Assembly: GCA_016185465.1 (NCBI GenBank) | Contig: JACPNO010000009.1 | Location: 1 to 50,963, forward strand | DNA length: 50,963 nucleotides | Source of the DNA: Candidatus Solibacter usitatus | Lineage (GTDB): Bacteria > Acidobacteriota > Terriglobia > Bryobacterales > Bryobacteraceae | Reading direction: 5' to 3' | In this document: one piece after another, positions 32,860-39,811 of the stretch | Layout of the letters: the number at the start of each line of letters is the position of its first letter | Numbering within the stretch: the stretch's first letter is position 1 | Program-made: the position numbers and the translations under genes | The notes under the pieces: model-generated | Seen by the model: the letters and a program-made list of their open reading frames with translations, nothing else | Database searches by the model: none | Told to the model about the DNA's origin: nothing

Positions 32860-33580
32860 TGCGCTGCCGGGCGTTGACCCTGCCGAGCTCCACGGGCGCC
32901 TGATTGTGATCGAAGGCCCCGATGCCGTTGGGCGCACTACTCAAGTGGTGCAGTTGCGGCAGTGGCTGGAACAAGAAGGGCACGCTGTTCTCGACACTGG
33001 CATGGCCCGTTCGGCGCTGGTGGGGAAGGGAATTCAGCAAGCCAAGCAGGGGAATACGCTCGGTCCGGTGACGATGACGCTGTTTTACACCACCGATTTT
33101 GCCGACCGGCTGGAAAACGAAATCGTTCCCGCTTTGCGCGCAGGCTTCGTGGTGCTTACCGACCGCTATATTTTTTCCATCATGGCCCGCGCCATCGCGC
33201 GCGGTGAAGACCGCCAATGGATCGAGCGCGTGGCCGGATTTGGCCTGGTGCCGCACGCGGTGTACTATATGCGCGCCGAGGTGAAAGACCTGGTGTCGCG
33301 GGTGGTGCTGGGCCGCGGCGCCTTCGATTTTTGGGAAAGCGGCATGGATATCGGCATCGGCACCGACATGTACGATAGCTTTGTGCGCTACCAGACGCGC
33401 CTGATTCGCGCCCTCGACCGCATGGCCAAGAAATACGAGTTCACGATCATCGACGCCAGCCGTCCTCCGGAGGAGATTTTTCTGGACTTGCAGCACCGCA
33501 TCTCCCGTTTGCAGTTGCATGACATCCGCAAGTCCGCGCGCGCCGAGACCGGCCGGAGGACTAAAGCAGGAAAAGCCTGA
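32825..33580 (+). CDS. Thymidylate-kinase-like protein with altered Walker A (Lys to Arg)
   Basis: 251 aa from the ATG at 32825, with GGGAGAG upstream supporting a start inside the previous gene. A paralogue of the preceding protein: RLIVIEGPDAVGRTTQ aligns with its LIVVEGIDGSGKSTQ, so the essential Walker A Lys is R37 (codon CGC). TDRYIFSIMARAIARGEDRQ aligns with the DRY region. The 20-residue N-terminal extension has no match in the first copy. A regulatory or structural partner of the first kinase is a reasonable reading; weak activity cannot be excluded. The stop overlaps sixA by 1 nt (TGATG). Confidence 0.83.
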   Translation: MQQPQPLQFYGDALPGVDPAELHGRLIVIEGPDAVGRTTQVVQLRQWLEQEGHAVLDTGMARSALVGKGIQQAKQGNTLGPVTMTLFYTTDFADRLENEIVPALRAGFVVLTDRYIFSIMARAIARGEDRQWIERVAGFGLVPHAVYYMRAEVKDLVSRVVLGRGAFDFWESGMDIGIGTDMYDSFVRYQTRLIRALDRMAKKYEFTIIDASRPPEEIFLDLQHRISRLQLHDIRKSARAETGRRTKAGKA

Positions 33581-34062
33581 TGCAGCTCTACGTCCTGAGA
33601 CATGGAATCGCCGAAGATGCCGGACCCGGCCGCGCCGATTCGGTGCGCGCCCTCACTCCCGAGGGAAAAGAAAAACTCCGGCGTGTGCTGGATCGCGCCA
33701 AACGCGCCGATGCTTCGCCGTCCTTGATCTTGACCAGCCCCTATGTCCGTGCGGTCGAGACCGCCAGAATGGCCGCTCAGCGTTTGGAATGCAAGAAGGC
33801 TCCGGTGCAGACCGACGCGCTGCTTCCGTTCGGTTCCCCCGAGCGCGTATGGGCAGAGGTTTGCGAGCATCACGATGAAGAGCAGGTCCTGTTGGCGGGG
33901 CATGAGCCGCTGCTGGGGCAGTTTGTCTCTTTTGTGCTGGATTCCCCGGCGCTGCGCGTAGACTTCAAAAAGGGCGCGCTGGTGCGCATCCACGTGGACC
34001 GCTTCGGCCCCGCGCCTCATGGAGTGCTGGTGTGGATGCTTACCCCCAAGCTGGCCGGTTAG
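33580..34062 (+). CDS. sixA: SixA-type phosphohistidine phosphatase
   Basis: 160 aa. Histidine phosphatase superfamily: LRHGIAEDAG with the phosphorylated His (RHG), LTSPYVRAVETARM, and GHEPLLGQFVSFVL with the second catalytic His. The short form is like SixA. SixA-like proteins often lie near polyphosphate and CHAD genes. Third gene of the plus-strand operon with two Tmk-like genes. Confidence 0.92.
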   Translation: MQLYVLRHGIAEDAGPGRADSVRALTPEGKEKLRRVLDRAKRADASPSLILTSPYVRAVETARMAAQRLECKKAPVQTDALLPFGSPERVWAEVCEHHDEEQVLLAGHEPLLGQFVSFVLDSPALRVDFKKGALVRIHVDRFGPAPHGVLVWMLTPKLAG

Positions 34063-34081
34063 TCCGGCTGCGAAATAATTC

Positions 34082-34109
34082 GGAACTTTTTGGCCTTACC
34101 CAGGCAACT
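34082..34109 (+). promoter_or_regulatory. Candidate ECF-sigma promoter
   Basis: GGAACTTTT at 34082-34090 is a typical ECF -35 (GGAAC). GCAACT at 34104-34109 lies 17 bp after the GGAAC and could be the -10. It is 13 nt upstream of the ECF sigma gene start, so it would allow autoregulation. By eye; the -10 is the weak part. Confidence 0.4.
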
Positions 34110-34121
34110 CCTCACAGAAGC

Positions 34122-34691
34122 ATGAGCGCGGAGGAGAATCCCGATGATGCCGGCCTGTTGGGCAGAATGCGGAAAGGCGACGCCGATGCTTTCACCACCC
34201 TCTACCGGCGGCATCAAGGCCCGGTTTACAGATTCGCGCTGCAGATGACCGGCAGCCGGGCAGTTGCCGAAGACGTGACACAGGAAGTATTTATGGCGCT
34301 GATTCGAAATCCCGAATCCTACGATGCGGCGCGCGGCCCGCTGGCTTCCTACCTGTACGGCGTGGCGCGCAACACGGTCCATCGCAGCCTGGAGCGCGAT
34401 CGATTTTGCGCGCCCGAGAGCGAGGAAGAATCGGCAGCGCCCGACAATGCTTTGGCGGATTTGACGCGCCAGGAAACGCTGGTGGAAGTGAGGAGGGCGA
34501 TTTTGGCGCTGCCGGCGAACTATCGTGAAGTCGTCGTGCTGTGCGATCTGCACGAGATGAGTTATGAGGACGCGGCGGAGGTGATGGGCTGCGCGGTCGG
34601 CACCGTGCGATCGCGATTGAATCGCGCGCGGAATTTGCTGGCGGCCAAATTGACGCGAACTGGCGCGAACCCGGCGAGGTGCCTGGCATGA
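34122..34691 (+). CDS. ECF RNA polymerase sigma factor
   Basis: 189 aa from the ATG at 34122 (MSAEENPDDAG); upstream in-frame codons lie in the promoter region. Region 2 (GDADAFTTLYRRHQGPVYRF, AEDVTQEVFMALI) and region 4 (LPANYREVVVLCDLHEMSYE, AVGTVRSRLNRAR) are both complete. It forms an operon with a membrane-anchored protein that may be its anti-sigma factor (4-nt overlap) and a secreted protein; a GGAAC box lies upstream. Confidence 0.94.
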   Translation: MSAEENPDDAGLLGRMRKGDADAFTTLYRRHQGPVYRFALQMTGSRAVAEDVTQEVFMALIRNPESYDAARGPLASYLYGVARNTVHRSLERDRFCAPESEEESAAPDNALADLTRQETLVEVRRAILALPANYREVVVLCDLHEMSYEDAAEVMGCAVGTVRSRLNRARNLLAAKLTRTGANPARCLA

Positions 34692-35212
34692 ATCGTCCTG
34701 AATTTCTGGCGGCGCTGGCCCGGACCGACGCCAACCTGAGCGCGGCGCCTGAGGTTGAACAGGCCCTGCTCGAAGCCTTGCGGCGCAGTCATCGGTCCAT
34801 CTGGATTCGCCGCGCTTCCGGTTGGGGCGCGCTGGCGGCTGCAATGGCTCTGTTTTGGATTTTGGGGCGGCCAGCGGCGAAGCCGGTGCGCCTGGAGACG
34901 GCGGTCATCACGCCGTCACAAGTCGTCGAAATTCCGGCAGCGCCCGTGCCACCGCTCGTCGTCGCCGAGCGCCCGCTGCGCCACAAGCCTGCACGCGCTG
35001 CGGTGAAGCGCGAAGTCGTCACCGATTTTATTCCCGTGATGGTAGATCCCGATCCGTTCGAACGCGGCCGGCTGGTGCGGGTGAAACTGCCGCGCTCGGC
35101 GCTGACGGCTTTTGGATTACCGGTGAATGAAGAGCGTCTTGAGGAGCGTATCCAGGCCGACGTGCTGATCGGCGAAGACGGCTTGGCGCGAGCCATTCGA
35201 TTCGTAAAATAA
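34688..35212 (+). CDS. Single-pass membrane protein, putative anti-sigma factor
   Basis: 174 aa from the ATG at 34688, overlapping the sigma stop by 4 nt. N-terminal cytoplasmic ~45 residues, one transmembrane helix (GWGALAAAMALFWILG), then a Pro-rich and basic external part. No zinc-binding HxxxCxxC motif of ZAS anti-sigma factors is seen, so the anti-sigma role rests on gene order and topology. Confidence 0.7.
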   Translation: MNRPEFLAALARTDANLSAAPEVEQALLEALRRSHRSIWIRRASGWGALAAAMALFWILGRPAAKPVRLETAVITPSQVVEIPAAPVPPLVVAERPLRHKPARAAVKREVVTDFIPVMVDPDPFERGRLVRVKLPRSALTAFGLPVNEERLEERIQADVLIGEDGLARAIRFVK

Positions 35213-35222
35213 GGAGCCTCAT

Positions 35223-36137
35223 ATGAAGAAAACTTTGCTGTTTGCATTTCTAATCGGAACGGCATGCGTCTGCGCACAAGAGCCGCAGCAGCCGGCTGAC
35301 CACGTGTTTTTCAATAAGGAAGTACATGTGACTGCCGGGGCCGTGGGCGCCATCGCAATCCATGGCGAAGCCGGCGGCGCGCCCATGGGCGGCGCGACCT
35401 TCGAATACGTGGGAACCGAAATGGGTTTCGGTGGCAAGCCGGTGAAAGGCGCGCCCTACTCGGCCGAAGGAATCACCGAGACCACGCAAACACTGGCTGA
35501 CGGCAACCGCATCGTTCATAAGACTAAGGCATTGTTGTACCGCGATACCGAAGGCCGCACACGCAACGAGCAAACGCTGGGCGCAATCGGACCGTGGGCT
35601 TCGAGCGGCAATCCGCCTAAGACAGTTTTCATCAACGATCCCGTCGCCGGCGTCAATTATGTTCTCAACCCGCATGAGCAATCCGCCGACAAGCTGCCTG
35701 TCCCTGATTTCGCCGCCGGCGCGCCCAATATCGGTGTTTCAGTGACGCGCAAGCTCGGTTTTCAGGGTCAGAAATTAGCCACCGACGATTTCAAGCGCGA
35801 AATGCAAGGGACTGAGACTGCACCCGCGGACGTAAAGACGGAATCGCTGGGCACCCAGATTATCGAGGGCGTGCAAGCCGAAGGCACGCGAACAACCGTT
35901 ACCATTCCCGCCGGGCAGATCGGCAACGAGAAAGCTCTGCAAACGGTTTCAGAACGCTGGTATTCACCAGAGTTGCAGATCGTAGTCCTGCGCAAACAGA
36001 GCGACCCGCGATTCGGCGACACTTCGTACCGGCTGGTAAATATTCAGCGCGCCGAACCTCCGGCTTCACTATTCGAAGTCCCCACCGATTTCACCGTACG
36101 GGATGGCGGGACGATTCAGTTCAAGTCGGTGAAGTAG
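35223..36137 (+). CDS. Secreted protein of unknown function, ECF operon
   Basis: 304 aa. A signal peptide (MKKTLLFAFLIGTACVCA) with a strong ribosome site AAGGAG. The mature part is beta-rich with GKPVKGAPYSAEGITETTQT, IVHKTKALLYRDTEGRTRNE and VNIQRAEPPASLFEVP; such proteins are common in Acidobacteriota without assigned function. Probably the target or sensor-linked product of the ECF operon. Convergent with the UDG gene, 3 nt apart. Confidence 0.75.
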   Translation: MKKTLLFAFLIGTACVCAQEPQQPADHVFFNKEVHVTAGAVGAIAIHGEAGGAPMGGATFEYVGTEMGFGGKPVKGAPYSAEGITETTQTLADGNRIVHKTKALLYRDTEGRTRNEQTLGAIGPWASSGNPPKTVFINDPVAGVNYVLNPHEQSADKLPVPDFAAGAPNIGVSVTRKLGFQGQKLATDDFKREMQGTETAPADVKTESLGTQIIEGVQAEGTRTTVTIPAGQIGNEKALQTVSERWYSPELQIVVLRKQSDPRFGDTSYRLVNIQRAEPPASLFEVPTDFTVRDGGTIQFKSVK

Positions 36138-36140
36138 CTG

Positions 36141-36863
36141 TCAATCGTATACAAAGTGGAGGACCTTCTTCAGGTCCTCCCAGGCTTCCCGCTTGGCGTC
36201 TTGATTGTAAGGTCGCAGCAGGTACGAAGGATGGTAGGTCACCATCAGCGGCAGGTCGCGCCACTTGAACCAATTCCCTCGCATGCGCGTCACGCCCTCT
36301 TTGCGTCCCAGCAGCGCACGGGCGGCAGTAGCGCCCAGGGCGCAGATGGCCTTGGGTTGAATGGTCACCAGCTGGCGAAAGAGAAACTGCCCGCAGATTT
36401 CCATCTCATCCGGCTCGGGCGTGCGATTCTCCGGAGGCCGGCATTTCACCACATTGCAAATATAAACGTCTTTGCGCTGGATCGGGATCCCTTCGCGCTT
36501 GGCGGTGCCCTCGATCATTTGCGTGAGCAACTGGCCGGCCCGTCCCACGAATGGCAGGCCTTGCATGTCTTCATCGGCGCCCGGGCCTTCGCCCACAAAA
36601 ACCAGCTTGGCGTGCTCGTCGCCCGAACCAAAAACAATGCGATGGCGCGCTTCATGCAACCGGCAGCGTTTGCAATCGCCAATGTCTTGGAGGATTAAAG
36701 GCAGGGTATCGGCAGCGGCCGTGGGAAGAATTTCCATGGGAATGTTCGGAGCGGGAGTTGCAACCGGAACTGGAGGCGAAGCCGAAGGCGTACGCCGGTA
36801 CAAATCCGTGAATCCTAAATCCTGGTAGAAAGCGAGTTGCCGCCGCAGTTCGTCAGCGTTCAT
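36141..36863 (-). CDS. Uracil-DNA glycosylase, family 4 (iron-sulfur)
   Basis: 240 aa. Removes uracil from DNA. The N-terminal ~50 residues are Pro-rich; then CKRCRLHEAR (Fe-S Cys), FVGEGPGADEDMQGLPFVG (catalytic water loop), CNVVKCRPPENRTP and HPSYLLRP. Starts inside the end of coaBC (11-nt overlap). A 9-bp perfect inverted repeat near its 3' end (36158-36180) is coding. Often annotated SPO1 polymerase-related. Confidence 0.94.
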   Translation of the reverse strand: MNADELRRQLAFYQDLGFTDLYRRTPSASPPVPVATPAPNIPMEILPTAAADTLPLILQDIGDCKRCRLHEARHRIVFGSGDEHAKLVFVGEGPGADEDMQGLPFVGRAGQLLTQMIEGTAKREGIPIQRKDVYICNVVKCRPPENRTPEPDEMEICGQFLFRQLVTIQPKAICALGATAARALLGRKEGVTRMRGNWFKWRDLPLMVTYHPSYLLRPYNQDAKREAWEDLKKVLHFVYD

Positions 36864-38024
36864 GGGCCGAGTGCAGCGCCAGGCGCAGCTTCAGAGATTC
36901 ATCCAGAATGCGGTCCGCAATGGCGCGCTTGGATGCCCGGGGCACGGCGATGGATTCGCCGGTCCGCAGCACCAGCAGCACTTCGTTGTCGTCAGCGTCG
37001 AAACCGGAGGTATCGCTCACCAGATTGCCGACGATCATGTCGCAGTTCTTGGTTTCCAGCTTGCGCCGGGCCTCGCGCTCCAGGTTTTCGGTCTCGGCGG
37101 CGAAACCGATCAGTAGACGGTCGCCTTTTTTGCGGCCTAGCTCGGCCAGGATATCCGGCGTCGGGTCGAGTTCCAATGTAAGCCGCGCGGCGGTCTTTTT
37201 AACTTTCTGCGCCGGGATTTCCGTAAGATGAAAATCGGCCACTGCGGCCGCCTTTACCACCACGGTGGCGCGCTCCAGATTCTCGAATACCGCGGTCCGC
37301 ATTTCCCGAGCTGTGCGCACGGGAATCACTGCAACCCCGCGTGGCGCCTGCACATGAACCGGCCCCGAGACGAGGATGACCTTCGCGCCGCGGGCCGCAG
37401 CGGCTTCTGCAAGCGCATAACCCATCTTGCCGCTCGAACGATTGGAAATGTAGCGCACCGGATCAAGTGCTTCTTGCGTGGGTCCGGCGGTAACCAGCAC
37501 GGTTTCGCCTTCCAGATCGCTGCGCCGGCGCAACTCCGCCATCACGGCGCTGGCGATCCGCTCGGGCTCAGCCAGCCGCCCCGGTCCAATCGTGCCGCAA
37601 GCGAGGAAACCATCTTCCGGTTCGATAATCCTGTGCCCGCGGCGCCGCAGCGTTTCCAGGTTGGCCTGCGTCGCCGGGTGCTGCCACATGGCCGTGTTCA
37701 TTGCGGGTGCGAGAACCACAGGGCCGGTGAACGCCAAGTACAGCGTGGTCAGGAAATCGTCGGCAAGCCCGTGAGCGAAGCTGGCCAGCAGATTGGCGGT
37801 GGCCGGCGCGACTACCAGCACATCGTTGTCCTGAGCGACGGCGATATGCTCCACCGCGCTCGAAAGCGTGTCTTCAGAGCTCGCGCTGGCAGCGGCTGCA
37901 CGAATTCCTGCGCGCTGCGAGTCATGACCACCTGAACCGTGGCGTCCTGCTGCACCAATTGCCGGCACAATTCCGCCGCCTTGTATGCTGCAATCCCGCC
38001 GCCAACGCCCAGGATGGTTTTCAC
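36853..38024 (-). pseudogene. coaBC: CoaBC (phosphopantothenoylcysteine synthetase/decarboxylase), frameshifted with deletion
   Basis: The GTG at 38024 begins KTILGVGGGIAAYKAAELCR and runs to EFVQPL near 37893; that frame then ends at 37812. The rest continues in another frame from about 37885: SSEDTLSSAVEHIAVAQDND, PAMNTAMW, GFLACGTIGPGRLAEP (CoaC) and the whole CoaB half with TAGPTQEALDPVRYISN and GFAAETENLE. Only 41 nt separate the PL and EHI landmarks; E. coli Dfp has about 72, so roughly 30 nt or more are also missing in the FMN/substrate part. CoaBC is normally essential, so an assembly error or an intact second copy must be considered. The CoaB half alone looks functional. Typical neighbour order yicC-gmk-rpoZ-coaBC. 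Confidence 0.85.
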
Positions 38025-38033
38025 GCGCAGCCT

Positions 38034-38276
38034 CTAGACAGGTTCGGGTTTGAGCTCTTCCGGGACGATCTTTCCCGTAAGTTCGTACTTCACCAGGCCG
38101 CGCCGCACTTCTTCTGCGGCAATGATGGTCGGCTTCTTGGAGGAAGTGGGCAGGAATGGCCGCGCGCCTGCTTGCAATTGCCGCGCGCGCTTGGCGGCGA
38201 CAATGATGAAGCGGTACGTGCTCTGATCCGGATCGTCGGGGATCGTGCAGTGAGCGTTGTTCCTTCTGTCAGACAT
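38034..38276 (-). CDS. rpoZ: RNA polymerase omega subunit
   Basis: 80 aa. Helps RNA polymerase assembly and ppGpp binding. RFIIVAAKRARQLQAGARP and TIIAAEEVRRGLVKYELTGK are the conserved omega blocks; a little shorter than the E. coli protein (91 aa). Lies between gmk and coaBC, a conserved order in many bacteria, with 9-nt gaps on both sides. Confidence 0.94.
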   Translation of the reverse strand: MSDRRNNAHCTIPDDPDQSTYRFIIVAAKRARQLQAGARPFLPTSSKKPTIIAAEEVRRGLVKYELTGKIVPEELKPEPV

Positions 38277-38285
38277 GATATCCTT

Positions 38286-38918
38286 TCAAACCGTCTTGCC
38301 GCCGTCGTCAAACGTGGCCAGCATGGGCCGTATCTGCTGCTCCATCCTGCTGCGGCGCACTCGCTCGGCGCGTACAATCGAAGCCAACGTCCGGGCGGAT
38401 TCTTCGAGATCCTGATTGATCACCACGTAATCGTACGCGGTGTAATTCCGGATCTCCCTGGCCGCGTCGCGCAGCCGTCTCTCAATTACCGAATCCGCGT
38501 CCTCTCCACGGGCGCGCAGGCGCTGCTCCAAGATCTGGCGAGAGGGAGCCAGCACAAAAATCGTGACGGCGTCCGGAAGCCTGCTCTTTAATTGTCCCGC
38601 ACCTTGCACATCGATGTCGAGTATGAGGTCCTGGCCTGCTTTGGACGCGATTTCGAGCTCGCTGCGGTGGGTGCCATAGTAGTTGCCGAACACTTCAGCG
38701 TGCTCCAGAAACTCGCCTTGGGCGATGCGCTGCTCGAAATCCTCGCGGGTAATAAAGTGATAGTTGGTTCCGGACTGTTCGTGGCCTCGGGGCGCGCGGG
38801 TGGTGTAGGAAATGGAAAAACGCAGCCCCGGGACCTCCTTCATCAAGCGGGAAACCATCGTGGACTTGCCCGAGCCGGACGGAGCGGAAATGATGAAGAC
38901 TGTCGACAGGTGGCTCAC
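38286..38918 (-). CDS. gmk: Guanylate kinase
   Basis: 210 aa. Phosphorylates GMP to GDP. P-loop ISAPSGSGKST, the GMP-binding SYTTRAPRGHEQSGTNYHFI, and LILDIDVQGAGQL. Overlaps yicC by 4 nt. Confidence 0.97.
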   Translation of the reverse strand: MSHLSTVFIISAPSGSGKSTMVSRLMKEVPGLRFSISYTTRAPRGHEQSGTNYHFITREDFEQRIAQGEFLEHAEVFGNYYGTHRSELEIASKAGQDLILDIDVQGAGQLKSRLPDAVTIFVLAPSRQILEQRLRARGEDADSVIERRLRDAAREIRNYTAYDYVVINQDLEESARTLASIVRAERVRRSRMEQQIRPMLATFDDGGKTV

Positions 38919-39811
38919 TCCAAATTCAGCGCCTGCTCGCGGATTTTTTCGATTTCAGATTTCGCCTCGAGCCCCAGGGTGGTGATGGCCATTCCAGTAT
39001 CGCCGAGGCCGCCGGTTTTGGACAGAATGGTATTGGTTTCCCGGTTCATTTCCTGCAACAGGAAGTCCAATTTCTTGCCCACCTCGCCGCCGGCGCGGAG
39101 CAATTCTTCCGACTCTCCGGCGTGCGTCTTCAAGCGGATCAGCTCTTCACTGATGTCGCTGCGGTCGGCCAGCACCGCCGCTTCCTGCGCGAGGCGCTGC
39201 GCATCCAGCCCGGCGCCCTGCAGCAATTCGGCTAGCCGGTCTTTGAGACGCCGCTGAAACGCAGCCGTTGAGCCCGCACGAATCTGTTCCATGCGCGCGG
39301 CGATTTCGCGAAGGCGCCCCGAGCGGCTGCTCATTTCGACGGCAATCACGCTGCCCTCTCTTTCGCGGAATTGATTGAGCGCAGCCAGCGCCTCGCGCAC
39401 CGCGGCGATGAGCGAGCTCTCGAAAGTTCCGCCCAATTCCAGAGCGGCCTCGGCGCGAAACATGGCCGGGACGCGAAATGCCGCGTTGAGGTCCGGGCTG
39501 GCGGCGATTCCCGATTGCTGCGCCGCTTCAGCAAAAGCCTTCAGATAGGCTTCCAGTAACGGGCGGTTGAGGAACGATTCGCCGGCCGCGCCGTTGCTGC
39601 GGTTCAGCGACACCTGTAACTGAAAATGTCCGCGCGCTACATGCTCCTTGATCAGCTTGCGCAGCGCATTCTCGAACGGATCAAGCTCCGTCGCCATGTG
39701 AAAATGCAAGTCCAGGCCGCGATGGTTGACGCTCTTGACGCTCACCACCAGCTCACCTTCCGGCAGCGTCTTGCGCACGCGCGCAAAGCCGGTCATGCTG
39801 CGTACGCTCAT
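38915..39811 (-). CDS. yicC: YicC-family protein (endoribonuclease-like)
   Basis: 298 aa. MSVRSMTGFARVRK at the N-terminus and the C-terminal KLDFLLQEMNRETNTILSK and GLEAKSEIEKIREQALNLE (end) are the YicC signature. YicC proteins have been linked to RNA cleavage and stationary-phase survival. Directly upstream of gmk, as in many genomes; 4-nt overlaps on both sides. Confidence 0.95.
   Translation of the reverse strand: MSVRSMTGFARVRKTLPEGELVVSVKSVNHRGLDLHFHMATELDPFENALRKLIKEHVARGHFQLQVSLNRSNGAAGESFLNRPLLEAYLKAFAEAAQQSGIAASPDLNAAFRVPAMFRAEAALELGGTFESSLIAAVREALAALNQFREREGSVIAVEMSSRSGRLREIAARMEQIRAGSTAAFQRRLKDRLAELLQGAGLDAQRLAQEAAVLADRSDISEELIRLKTHAGESEELLRAGGEVGKKLDFLLQEMNRETNTILSKTGGLGDTGMAITTLGLEAKSEIEKIREQALNLE

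Noticed and set aside
36158-36180. Perfect 9-bp inverted repeat (GGAGGACCT / AGGTCCTCC, 5-nt loop) just after the secreted-protein stop at 36137, a possible terminator
   Set aside because: It encodes part of the UDG C-terminus (WEDLKKVL) and no T-run follows on either strand, so coding constraint explains it.
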